Made by a program: the position numbers and the translations under genes. The notes under the pieces were generated by a model that made no database searches, was not told where the DNA came from, and saw nothing but the letters and a program-made list of their open reading frames with translations. A stretch of 64,000 bases of DNA, taken from NCBI RefSeq assembly GCF_014205055.1, contig NZ_JACHMS010000001.1:3038001-3102000 (forward strand). The letters run 5' to 3'. The first letter of the stretch is position 1. The number at the start of each line of letters is the position of its first letter. The stretch comes from Streptomyces luteogriseus. Its GTDB lineage: Bacteria > Actinomycetota > Actinomycetes > Streptomycetales > Streptomycetaceae. Below, one piece after another: positions 25,014 through 32,623 of the stretch.

Positions 25014-26558
25014 ATGCCATCCGCCCTCCGGCTGCGCGCCGCCGCCCTGACCGCCTCCGCCGTGCTGCTGTCCACCGTGCTGGCGGGGTGCGGCGACGAC
25101 GCCAAGGACGAGGACGTCACGCGGCAGGACTTGAGCTGGAAGGCCTGCCCGGCGCCGGACGCGGCCCAGGGCGGCGGCGCCTCGCCCTCTCCCCTGCCGG
25201 ACGACGGTGAGTGGCAGTGCGCGACCATGAAGGCCCCGCTCGACTGGAGCGACCCGAAGGGCGACACGATCGGCCTCGAGCTCATCCGGGTCAGGACGAC
25301 CGGCGCCGCGAACGAACGCATCGGCTCGCTCATCTTCAACTTCGGCGGCCCCGGCGGCTCGGGCGTCACCTCGCTGCCCGCCTTCGCGGAGGGCTACGAG
25401 AAGCTGCGCACCCGCTACGACCTGGTCAGCTTCGACCCGCGCGGGGTCGGCCGCAGTGACCCCGTGCTCTGCGAGAACGACCAGCAGCTCGACGCCTACT
25501 TCCAGCAGGACGCCACTCCCGACGACGCTGCCGAGCGCACCCAGCTCGTCGACAACACCAGGGAGTTCAACGACGCCTGCGAGGACAACTCGGACAAGAT
25601 CCTGCCGCACCTGCGCACCACCGACGCGGCCCGCGACCTGGACCTGATGCGCCAGGTCCTCGGCGACGACAAGCTGCACTACTTCGGCATCTCCTACGGA
25701 ACCGAACTGGGCGGCGTCTACGCCCACCTGTTCCCGAAGCGGGTCGGCCGAGCCGTGTTCGACGCCGTCGTCGACCCCACGCAGGACCCCGAACAGGGGT
25801 CGCTGGGCCAGGCCAAGGGATTCCAACTCGCACTCGACAACTTCGCCGAGGACTGTGTGTCGCAGGCCGAGGAGTGCCCGATCGGCGACAGCGCCCAGGA
25901 CGTGAAGGACCGTATCGCCAGGCTGCTCGACGACCTCGACCGCACTCCGATCCAGGGGATCTTCCCCCGTCAGCTGACCCAGACCGCGGCGACCAGCGGC
26001 ATCGCACAAGCGCTGTACTCGAAGGACTTCTGGGAGTACCTCACCGAGGGCCTGGAGCAGGCGTACGACGGCGACGGCCGGATCCTGCTGTCGCTGGCCG
26101 ACTCGATGAACGGGCGCAGTGACAACGGCGAGTACAGCAACATCACCCCCGCCAACGTCGCCATCAACTGCGCCGACGACAAACCCCGCTACGACAGCGC
26201 CTACGTCCAGCGGAAGCTGCCCGAGTTCCGGGCCGCGTCGGACCTGTTCGGCGACTACCTGGCGTGGTCCATGCTCAGCTGCACCGACTGGGCGGTGCCG
26301 GGCGCCGCCGACCACCCGGACGTCAGTGCTCCGGGCTCGTCGCCCATCCTGGTCGTCGGCAACACCGGCGACCCGGCCACACCGTACGAGGGCGCGCGGG
26401 CCATGGTGAACGCGCTGGGCAAGGGCGTCGGTGTCGAGCTGACGTACCGGGGCCAGGGGCATGGCGCCTACGACAGCAAGAACAAGTGCGTGCAGGGCGC
26501 GGTGGACGGCTATCTGCTGGACGGCAAGGTGCCGCCGACGGGGACCGTCTGCTCCTGA
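25014..26558 (+). CDS. Secreted tripeptidyl aminopeptidase-like lipoprotein (Slp/TAP family)
   Basis: 514 residues with a lipoprotein signal peptide (VLLSTVLAGCGDD, predicted acylated Cys near residue 25). An alpha/beta-hydrolase serine peptidase: oxyanion segment FNFGGPGGSGV, nucleophile elbow GISYGTELGG, catalytic Asp in VVGNTGDPATPYEGA and His in GQGHGAY. Several extra cysteines probably form disulfides outside the membrane. It matches the Streptomyces tripeptidyl aminopeptidase/SlpD-SlpE family, mycelium-associated proteases that process or clear peptides. It is followed 136 bases later by a paralogue of the same architecture. Confidence 0.88.
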   Translation: MPSALRLRAAALTASAVLLSTVLAGCGDDAKDEDVTRQDLSWKACPAPDAAQGGGASPSPLPDDGEWQCATMKAPLDWSDPKGDTIGLELIRVRTTGAANERIGSLIFNFGGPGGSGVTSLPAFAEGYEKLRTRYDLVSFDPRGVGRSDPVLCENDQQLDAYFQQDATPDDAAERTQLVDNTREFNDACEDNSDKILPHLRTTDAARDLDLMRQVLGDDKLHYFGISYGTELGGVYAHLFPKRVGRAVFDAVVDPTQDPEQGSLGQAKGFQLALDNFAEDCVSQAEECPIGDSAQDVKDRIARLLDDLDRTPIQGIFPRQLTQTAATSGIAQALYSKDFWEYLTEGLEQAYDGDGRILLSLADSMNGRSDNGEYSNITPANVAINCADDKPRYDSAYVQRKLPEFRAASDLFGDYLAWSMLSCTDWAVPGAADHPDVSAPGSSPILVVGNTGDPATPYEGARAMVNALGKGVGVELTYRGQGHGAYDSKNKCVQGAVDGYLLDGKVPPTGTVCS

Positions 26559-26592
26559 CACCTGCGACGATCCCGACGAACTCGCAGGTCAG
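26555..26592 (+). terminator. Hairpin at the end of the first Slp-like gene
   Basis: CTGACACCTGCGA (26555-26567) pairs with TCGCAGGTCAG (26582-26592) with a 2-base bulge and a 14-base loop; the stem includes the stop codon. It is a plausible weak terminator separating the two paralogous peptidase genes. Confidence 0.45.
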
Positions 26593-26596
26593 AAGG

Positions 26597-26605
26597 TTAT
26601 CCACA
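26597..26605 (+). promoter_or_regulatory. DnaA-box match
   Basis: TTATCCACA, a classical DnaA box, lies between the two Slp-like genes. Only one copy; significance is uncertain. Confidence 0.3.
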
Positions 26606-26694
26606 GGCTGCGACGGCCGACGCGGGATCTGCCTACCATGGCCTGACCGCCATCCGCGGCACGGAGCGGACGGCCTGTGATGGGGGGATGGGCG

Positions 26695-28164
26695 ATGACG
26701 CGCCTCGTTCGGTGGACCGCTCTGGCGGCCGCCTCGGCCCTGCTGACCGCCGGCTGCAGCGGCGGTTCGTCCGGCGACGACAAGAGCGGGCTCTCCTGGG
26801 GCCGTTGCAAGGCCACCGCCGACGGCCCCGCGCCGAGCAGCGAATGGCAGTGCGCGACGCTGAAGGTGCCGCTGGACTGGTCGAAGCCGGACGGCGAGAC
26901 GATCGGTCTGGGGCTGATCCGCGCCAAGGCCCGCGGCGACGACCGCCTCGGGTCGCTGCTGTTCAACTTCGGCGGCCCGGGCGCCTCGGGCGTGTCCATG
27001 ATGCCGTCGTACGCCCCGACCGTCTCCGCACTCCGCGAGCGGTACGACCTGGTGAGCTGGGACCCGCGCGGCGTGGGCGCAAGCGAGGGCGTGCGCTGCC
27101 GCGGCGACAAGCAGATCCAGGGCGCCGAGTCGGTGGACGTCACCCCGGACACCCCCGCCGAGGAAAAGGCGTACCTCGAGGACGCCGCCGACTTCGGCAA
27201 GGGCTGCCAGAAGGACGCCGGGAAGCTGATGGCGCATGTCTCGACAGCCGACTCGGCCCGCGACATGAACCGCATCCGGCAGGTCCTCGGCGACGACAGG
27301 ATGAACTACTTCGGCATTTCCTACGGCACCGAACTGGGCGGCACCTATGCCCACCTCTTCCCGAAGAAGGTGGGGCGCATGACGCTGGACGCGGTCGTCG
27401 ACCCCACAGCCGACACCGAGGGCCATGCCCTGAACCAGGCCAGGGGCTTCCAGCGCGCGCTGAACGGCTATCTCAGGTCCACGGGCCAGGACCCGCAGGC
27501 CGGCACGCGCAAGATCGCGGAGCTGCTCCGCCGCATCGACGCCCGCCCCCTGGCGACGGGCGCGCCGGGGCGGAAGCTGACCCAGGCCCTCGCGGTCACC
27601 GGCATCATCCTGCCGCTGTACAGCAAGGACAGCTGGCCCACGCTGACGAGCGCCCTCGACGCGGCGGAGAGGGGCGACGGCTCGGAGTTGCTGGTCCTCG
27701 CCGACGGCTACAACGAGCGCGATCCATCGGGGCGCTACGGCACGACGACCCACTCCCAGCGGGTCATATCGTGCCTGGACGACAGGCAGCGGCCGACGGT
27801 GGCCGAGACGAAGAAGCTGCTGCCTCGATTCGAGAAGGTCTCCCCGGTCTTCGGGACGTTCCTCGGCTGGGACACGGCCGGCTGGTGCCACGACTGGCCG
27901 GTGCCCGGACAGCACGACACCCCGGAGGTGAGCGCCCCCGGCGCGGCACCGGTCCTGGTCGTCGGCAACACCGGCGACCCGGCCACGCCGTACGAGGGCG
28001 CGCGGAGGATGGCCGGCGAGCTGGGCAAGGGCGTCGGGGTGCTGCTCACCTGGCGCGGCGAGGGGCATGGCGCCTACGGCAGTGGGAGCGACTGCGTGGA
28101 CTCCGCGGTGAACGCGTACCTGCTGGACGACTCGGTGCCGAAGGACGGCAAGGTCTGCTCATGA
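26695..28164 (+). CDS. Secreted tripeptidyl aminopeptidase-like lipoprotein (Slp/TAP family)
   Basis: 489 residues from ATG 26695, chosen for the GGGGGG run just upstream and because MTRLVRWTALAAASALLTAGC is a clean lipoprotein signal (Cys near residue 19); an ATG at 26677 is in frame. Catalytic elements mirror the upstream paralogue: FNFGGPGASGV, GISYGTELGG, VVGNTGDPATPYEGA and GEGHGAY, with the same C-terminal Cys. The pair is a tandem duplication with diverged mid-regions, which may set different peptide preferences. A very strong hairpin follows the stop. Confidence 0.88.
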   Translation: MTRLVRWTALAAASALLTAGCSGGSSGDDKSGLSWGRCKATADGPAPSSEWQCATLKVPLDWSKPDGETIGLGLIRAKARGDDRLGSLLFNFGGPGASGVSMMPSYAPTVSALRERYDLVSWDPRGVGASEGVRCRGDKQIQGAESVDVTPDTPAEEKAYLEDAADFGKGCQKDAGKLMAHVSTADSARDMNRIRQVLGDDRMNYFGISYGTELGGTYAHLFPKKVGRMTLDAVVDPTADTEGHALNQARGFQRALNGYLRSTGQDPQAGTRKIAELLRRIDARPLATGAPGRKLTQALAVTGIILPLYSKDSWPTLTSALDAAERGDGSELLVLADGYNERDPSGRYGTTTHSQRVISCLDDRQRPTVAETKKLLPRFEKVSPVFGTFLGWDTAGWCHDWPVPGQHDTPEVSAPGAAPVLVVGNTGDPATPYEGARRMAGELGKGVGVLLTWRGEGHGAYGSGSDCVDSAVNAYLLDDSVPKDGKVCS

Positions 28165-28168
28165 CGAC

Positions 28169-28209
28169 GGCGGGGGCTCCGGGCACCCGAGGTGCCCGGA
28201 GCCCCCGCC
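28169..28209. terminator. Strong bidirectional terminator
   Basis: A perfect 18-base stem (28169-28186 with 28192-28209) with a 5-base loop between the convergent Slp-like and moeZ genes. Confidence 0.9.
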
Positions 28210-28235
28210 GCTGGGAAAGCGAGGCCGGCTACGGC

Positions 28236-29414
28236 TCAGTACACCGGCTTGGACGGCTCGATCTGGTTGACCCAGCCGATCACGCCACCGCCGACGTGCA
28301 CGGCGTCCGAGAAGCCCGCGGACTTCAGGACCGCGAGGACTTCCGCACTGCGGACACCCGTCTTGCAGTGCAAGACGATCTTCTTGTCCTGCGGGAGGCT
28401 CTCCAGGGCGGTGCCCATGAGGAACTCGTTCTTCGGGATCAGCCGGGCGCCCGGGATGGAGACGATCTCGTACTCGTTCGGCTCGCGGACGTCGATGATG
28501 TCGATGCTCTCGCCGTCGTCGATCCACTCCTTGAGCTGCTTGGGAGTGATCGTGGAGTCGGCGGCCGCCGCCTGGGCCTCTTCGGATACGACGCCGCAGA
28601 AGGCCTCGTAGTCGATGAGCTCGGTGACGGTCGGGTTCTCGCCGCAGACCGCGCAGTTCGGGTCCTTGCGGACCTTGACCTGGCGGTACTGCATCTCCAG
28701 GGCGTCGTAGATCATCAGCCGGCCGACCAGCGGGTCACCGATGCCGGCGAGGAGCTTGATGGCCTCGTTGACCTGGATGGAGCCGATGGACGCGCAGAGC
28801 ACGCCCAGGACGCCGCCCTCGGCGCAGGAGGGAACCATGCCGGGGGGCGGGGGCTCCGGGTACAGGCAGCGGTAGCAGGGGCCGTGCTCGGACCAGAAGA
28901 CGGACGCCTGGCCGTCGAAGCGGTAGATCGAGCCCCAGACGTACGGCTTGTTGAGCAGCACGCAGGCGTCGTTGACCAGGTAGCGGGTCGCGAAGTTGTC
29001 CGTGCCGTCGACGATCAGGTCGTACTGGCTGAAGATCTCCATCACGTTGTCGGCCTCGAGCCGCTCCTCGTGAAGGATCACGTTCACGTACGGGTTGATG
29101 CCCTTGACGCTGTCGCGGGCGGACTCGGCCTTCGGACGGCCGATGTCGGCCTGGCTGTGGATGATCTGACGCTGCAGGTTCGACTCGTCGACCTCGTCGA
29201 ACTCCACGATGCCGAGGGTGCCGACGCCCGCGGCGGCCAGGTACATCAGCGCCGGCGAGCCCAGGCCGCCGGCGCCCACACACAGCACCTTGGCGTTCTT
29301 CAGCCGCTTCTGCCCGTCCATCCCCACGTCGGGGATGATCAGGTGGCGGGAGTACCTGCGGACCTCGTCTACGGTGAGCTCGGAAGCCGGCTCGACCAGG
29401 GGTGGCAGCGACAC
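28236..29414 (-). CDS. moeZ: Adenylyltransferase/sulfurtransferase MoeZ
   Basis: 392 residues from GTG 29414 with CGGAG upstream. The N-terminal E1/MoeB domain has VGAGGLGSPALMYL, the D-E-V-D-x-S-N-L-Q-R-Q segment with its adenylation Arg, two zinc CxxC pairs (CYRC, CAVC) and the family Cys in the crossover loop. The C-terminal rhodanese domain (about 285-392) has the active loop HCKTGVRS with the persulfide Cys. MoeZ activates and thiolates small sulfur-carrier proteins (MoaD, CysO, ThiS-like) for molybdopterin, cysteine and other thio-biosynthesis. A SigR-type promoter sits 45 bases upstream. Confidence 0.93.
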   Translation of the reverse strand: MSLPPLVEPASELTVDEVRRYSRHLIIPDVGMDGQKRLKNAKVLCVGAGGLGSPALMYLAAAGVGTLGIVEFDEVDESNLQRQIIHSQADIGRPKAESARDSVKGINPYVNVILHEERLEADNVMEIFSQYDLIVDGTDNFATRYLVNDACVLLNKPYVWGSIYRFDGQASVFWSEHGPCYRCLYPEPPPPGMVPSCAEGGVLGVLCASIGSIQVNEAIKLLAGIGDPLVGRLMIYDALEMQYRQVKVRKDPNCAVCGENPTVTELIDYEAFCGVVSEEAQAAAADSTITPKQLKEWIDDGESIDIIDVREPNEYEIVSIPGARLIPKNEFLMGTALESLPQDKKIVLHCKTGVRSAEVLAVLKSAGFSDAVHVGGGVIGWVNQIEPSKPVY

Positions 29415-29458
29415 GGGGACTCCGTTGGTCGGTCAATCACTACGGTTGTTCTCCCCGT

Positions 29459-29484
29459 AACAGTGCCATGCCCTTTTTCATTCC
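29459..29484 (-). promoter_or_regulatory. SigR-type promoter of moeZ
   Basis: On the minus strand GGAAT (29484-29480), an 18-base spacer and GTT (29461-29459) match the SigR consensus exactly. The -35 element overlaps the end of the spherulin-4 gene. This would place sulfur-transfer capacity under thiol-stress control, as with the mycoredoxin gene at 11.3 kb. Confidence 0.7.
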
Positions 29485-30227
29485 GAGACACCTGTTCCGA
29501 TACGCGAGACGAACTCGTCCCAGTAGCCGGGCATGGCCTCCCAGGGATCGGTGCTTCCACCGCGATCCGTGTGGTCGGTGATCCAGACCGTCGCCGCACC
29601 CTGCCAGCGGGCGATGCGCAGCGCCTCGGCCAGATGGGGGCGGGGCACGCCGTGGACGAAGTGGCAGAAACGCTCGGGCGCGTGGTCGACGGTCCACTCG
29701 GCCACCTGGGACCAGCGGTAGTCGCTCCAGGGCCCGGAGAAGGTGACCAGCTGGTCGGCGAGTTCGACGTAGCCGGGGTGCGGGTGGATGCCGTGGCCGA
29801 GGACGATGTGGGCTGCGTCACGGATCACACGCAGTGTGGCGACCGTGCGGCGGACCTCGGGCAGCCCGGCGTGGTCCGCCGGGCAGCGCTCCAGGAGGAA
29901 GCCGTCGACCTGGTACCAGTCGACGAACCGGTGGGCGTCCGAGATCAACTCGCCGAAGTTGCGGGTGCCGTACCGGGTGTCGAGGTGGCCGAGGACGCGG
30001 ATGCCCGCGTTGCGCAGCCGGCCGGCCGCCTCCAGGCAGTGCGGGTCGGGGCGGGTTCCGGGCCCGTCGGCCACGTTGAGGACCACCCAGTGCAGCGGCG
30101 TGCCGGGGCGGGTCAGCTCACCCCACTCGATGGGGGCGAGGAGGGGGTGCGCGTACCCGGGGACTCCTACGCCGGGGCGCAGCTCCGTGTCCGAGGTGCG
30201 CCGCCGGGATCTGGTCAGATACGGCAT
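29478..30227 (-). CDS. Spherulin-4 family glycoside hydrolase-like protein
   Basis: 249 residues from ATG 30227 with GGAGG-like upstream sequence. A TIM-barrel-type spherulation-specific family 4 protein: HWVVLNVADGPGTRPD, GIRVLGHLDTRYGTRNFGELISDAHRFVDWYQVDGFLLERCP (barrel strands with catalytic-type acidic residues), VRDAAHIVLGHGIHPHPGYVELADQLVTFSG. Characterised relatives (Sph3, GH135; also the PelA hydrolase fold) cut alpha-1,4-galactosaminogalactan-type exopolysaccharides. No signal peptide is seen, so export or intracellular action is unclear. It is the last gene of a four-gene minus-strand operon and overlaps the epimerase gene by 13 bases. Confidence 0.82.
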   Translation of the reverse strand: MPYLTRSRRRTSDTELRPGVGVPGYAHPLLAPIEWGELTRPGTPLHWVVLNVADGPGTRPDPHCLEAAGRLRNAGIRVLGHLDTRYGTRNFGELISDAHRFVDWYQVDGFLLERCPADHAGLPEVRRTVATLRVIRDAAHIVLGHGIHPHPGYVELADQLVTFSGPWSDYRWSQVAEWTVDHAPERFCHFVHGVPRPHLAEALRIARWQGAATVWITDHTDRGGSTDPWEAMPGYWDEFVSRIGTGVSE

Positions 30228-31174
30228 GCCGCCTCCATCCAGATGTCGGCGAGGGACTCCTCCAAGCCGATCCGGGGACGCCAGCCGAGCCGGTCGCGGG
30301 CGGTGCGCACATCGGCCTGCTGCCAGCTGCCGCAACCGTCCGGGTACGGGTACGCGACGGGGGGCGCGTGGTCCGGGTCGGGGCGGGGGTGGCCGATGGC
30401 CGTGCGCAGGGCGCCGGGCGGTCCGTCGAGTTCGTGGAGGGCGCCGCCGTATCCGGCGACGCGGGCGAGGACGGCGGCGGCGTCGCGCAGCCGCACGGCA
30501 CGTCCGGAGCCGATGTTGATGACGCCCTGCGCGGCGGAGAGCGAGGCGGCGTGGACGGCACGGGCCACGTCGCGGACGTCGACGAAGTCGCGCTGCGCGC
30601 CGAGGCCGCCGAGTTTCAGTTCGCCGTCACCGGACTGCATGGCCCGGCGCATGGCCTCGGCGAGACGGCCCAGCGGGGAGCCGGCGGGGGTGCCGGGTCC
30701 GGCTGGCGAGAAGACCCGCAGGACGACGGCGTCCAGGCCTGAGCCGAGGACGAGTTCGGTGGCGGCGAGTTTGCTGACCCCGTACGGGCCGCCGGGCCGG
30801 GGCACGGCGTCCTCGGCGGTGGAGGAGCCGGGCTGGCTCGGGCCGTACTCCGCGCTGCAGCCGATCTGCACCAGTCGGGCGCCGCAGCCGCTGCGGCGCA
30901 GGGCCTCGCAGACGGTGGCGACGGCGACGGTGTTGTGGCGGGTGAGCTCGCGGGCCCCGCCGCGGGTGGCGCCGGCGCAGTTGACGACGACGCCCGGGTG
31001 GACCGCGTCGAGGAAGCGGGTGAGGGCGCCGGGGCTGCCGGAGGCGAGGTCGAAGCGGACGTCGGCGTCGTCACCGCGGCCGAGGGCGGTGAGCTGGACG
31101 GCCGGGTCGGCGAGCAGACGGTCGGCGACGAAACGCCCGATGTAGCCGTTGGCTCCGATCAGCAGGACTCTCAT
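30215..31174 (-). CDS. NAD-dependent sugar epimerase/dehydratase
   Basis: 319 residues from ATG 31174 (MRVLLIGANGYIGRFVADRLL). An extended short-chain dehydrogenase fold: GxxGxxG nucleotide motif at 7-13, GCSAEYG (catalytic Ser/Thr region), PYGVSK (YxxxK) and QRDFVDVRDVARA typical of nucleotide-sugar enzymes, with FSPAGPG. Its likely substrate is a UDP- or dTDP-sugar for the neighbouring glycosyltransferase; the exact reaction cannot be read from the sequence. The start codon overlaps by one base the stop of a 14-codon ORF, so translation is likely coupled. Confidence 0.85.
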   Translation of the reverse strand: MRVLLIGANGYIGRFVADRLLADPAVQLTALGRGDDADVRFDLASGSPGALTRFLDAVHPGVVVNCAGATRGGARELTRHNTVAVATVCEALRRSGCGARLVQIGCSAEYGPSQPGSSTAEDAVPRPGGPYGVSKLAATELVLGSGLDAVVLRVFSPAGPGTPAGSPLGRLAEAMRRAMQSGDGELKLGGLGAQRDFVDVRDVARAVHAASLSAAQGVINIGSGRAVRLRDAAAVLARVAGYGGALHELDGPPGALRTAIGHPRPDPDHAPPVAYPYPDGCGSWQQADVRTARDRLGWRPRIGLEESLADIWMEAACRI

Positions 31175-31218
31175 CACACGGCTCCCCATGTCGCCGGGGC
31201 TCCTGGGTGGGTGATCAT
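31174..31218 (-). CDS. 14-codon ORF coupled to the epimerase gene
   Basis: ATG 31218 is preceded by a strong ribosome site (GAGGAG) and encodes MITHPGAPATWGAV. Its TGA stop overlaps the epimerase ATG as TGATG. The epimerase itself has only a modest ribosome site, so this micro-ORF probably delivers ribosomes by termination-reinitiation. It lies in the 120-base gap after the membrane-protein gene. Whether the peptide has any other role is unknown. Confidence 0.55.
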   Translation of the reverse strand: MITHPGAPATWGAV

Positions 31219-31294
31219 GCGGGTTCTCCTCGAGGCGGATAGGAAGGGACGGAACGGGTGCCGCCCGCGGCGGTGGGACCGGCGCCGGCAGCGC

Positions 31295-32623
31295 TCACCG
31301 CGCGGGCTCCGGCGGTGCGTGGGCCGAGGCCCGGGTGAGCTTGCGGGTCATGTGGGCCAGGAGGGCCAGCGCCGCAGCTCCGCAGGTGAGGGTGGGGACG
31401 CTGTCGGCACCCCAGGTGGTGACGAGGGCTTCGACGGGGGTGGCCAGGAGGCCGAAACCGGGGAGGCGGGAGGCGAACACGGTGGCGAGGGCGGCGGCCT
31501 CGACCGTGGCCGCCGCGGTGAGGACGACGGCGGGGGCGTAGGTGAAGCCGTGCGTGGTGAGGAGGCGGGCCAGGAAGAAGAGGGCGCCCAGGGTGAGGAC
31601 CTGCGGGTAGGCCGCGCGCTCGCCGAGGACGGCGGAGCTGAGGGTGAGCAGGGCCGCCAGGGCGCACAGGAACAGGACGAACGTGCCGATCAGGAGGGGG
31701 CGTACGGAGGTGGCGAAGTCCTCCAGGCCGCGGCTGACGGCGAGTTTGCGGCTGGCTCGGGCGGTGAGGAGGTGCGCGGTCCAGGCGGCGGGCGCGCAGC
31801 CCAGGGCAAGGGCCAGGACCGGGGCGGCGGTGAGGGGCCAGGGGCCGTCGGCCGTGCCGGTGGGCAGGGTGTCGGGGCCTCCGGCCAGCGCGTTGCCGAG
31901 CAGGCCGTTGCCAAGGAGGGAGTAGGCGACGAGCCACACGGTCCATGGGGTGGTCCAGCCGGAGGCCGCGCCGGGTCGTGGGCCGGGCCGGTCCGTGCCG
32001 GTCCTGCTCAGCGGTCCTCGGCGCAGGGCCGCGCGGAGGGCCAGGGCCACGGCGAGGGCCCCGGCGGCTGCCGCGAACAGGCGCGACCGGCCGTGGGTGA
32101 GGTGCACGGCAGCGAGGGCAGCGGCACACAGCGCCCCGGGCAGGAGGGTCAGCAGTACCCAGCCGGCGTGCACGCGGGGAGCGGCGGGCGGGGCGGGCAC
32201 GGTTGTGTCGCCGTCCCGGGAGACCCGCGCGTACATCTCCTCGGCGAGGGAGAAGACGTCCCGGTGCCGGAAGCGGGCGGCGGTGCGGTCGGTGATGCCG
32301 TGCGCCTCCAGTCCGGCGGCGATCTCCAAGGGGTCCACCGCACGCTCGCAGAGGCCCCGGTGACGGTGCATCAGCGCCTTCACCGGGTCGGCAGCGCCCC
32401 GCCGCGGGGTGGAGCCGGCACGGTCGACGCCCGGCTCCGACTTCCCGAGGCCGGTACTGCCGGAGGCGGACTCCGGCTTCCCGAGGCCGGTACTGCCGGA
32501 GGCGGACTCCGGCTTCCCGGGGCCGGTACGGTCAGAAGCAGACACCGGCTTCCCGGGGCCCGTACGGCCAGGGGCAGCCCCGGTCGGGGCTCCCGGTCGG
32601 TCCAGTTCGCCCAGGCCGCTCAT
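31295..32623 (-). CDS. Polytopic membrane protein of the PelF-type operon
   Basis: 442 residues from ATG 32623, whose ATGA overlaps the glycosyltransferase stop. Residues 1-70 hold four 12-residue repeats (G-L-G-K-P-E-S-A-S-G-S-T type). Residues about 75-135 are soluble (DPVKALMHRHRGLCERAVDPLEIAAGLEAHG, RHRDVFSLAEEMY). About 9-10 hydrophobic segments follow to the C-terminus. I do not recognise a named family. Position after a PelF-like glycosyltransferase and a size near that of PelG (about 456 residues, 12 helices) make a polysaccharide-export or synthase-partner role plausible, but no PelG motif is recognised. Confidence 0.75.
   Translation of the reverse strand: MSGLGELDRPGAPTGAAPGRTGPGKPVSASDRTGPGKPESASGSTGLGKPESASGSTGLGKSEPGVDRAGSTPRRGAADPVKALMHRHRGLCERAVDPLEIAAGLEAHGITDRTAARFRHRDVFSLAEEMYARVSRDGDTTVPAPPAAPRVHAGWVLLTLLPGALCAAALAAVHLTHGRSRLFAAAAGALAVALALRAALRRGPLSRTGTDRPGPRPGAASGWTTPWTVWLVAYSLLGNGLLGNALAGGPDTLPTGTADGPWPLTAAPVLALALGCAPAAWTAHLLTARASRKLAVSRGLEDFATSVRPLLIGTFVLFLCALAALLTLSSAVLGERAAYPQVLTLGALFFLARLLTTHGFTYAPAVVLTAAATVEAAALATVFASRLPGFGLLATPVEALVTTWGADSVPTLTCGAAALALLAHMTRKLTRASAHAPPEPAR
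32441..32583. repeat. 36-base coding tandem repeat in the membrane-protein gene
   Basis: Two identical 36-base units (32441-32476, 32477-32512) are followed by two diverged ones (to about 32583). They encode the 12-residue repeats at the N-terminus of the 442-residue membrane protein. Identity of adjacent copies implies recent slippage or conversion. Confidence 0.85.

Noticed and set aside
23811..26561. 916-residue minus-strand frame opposite the flippase-like and Slp genes
   Set aside because: Shadow frame; His/Gln/Arg-rich with no recognisable domain.
26688..31145. 1485-residue plus-strand open frame across the second Slp gene, moeZ and the epimerase region
   Set aside because: A GC-driven shadow frame overlapping genuine genes on both strands, Arg/Gly-rich with no motif.
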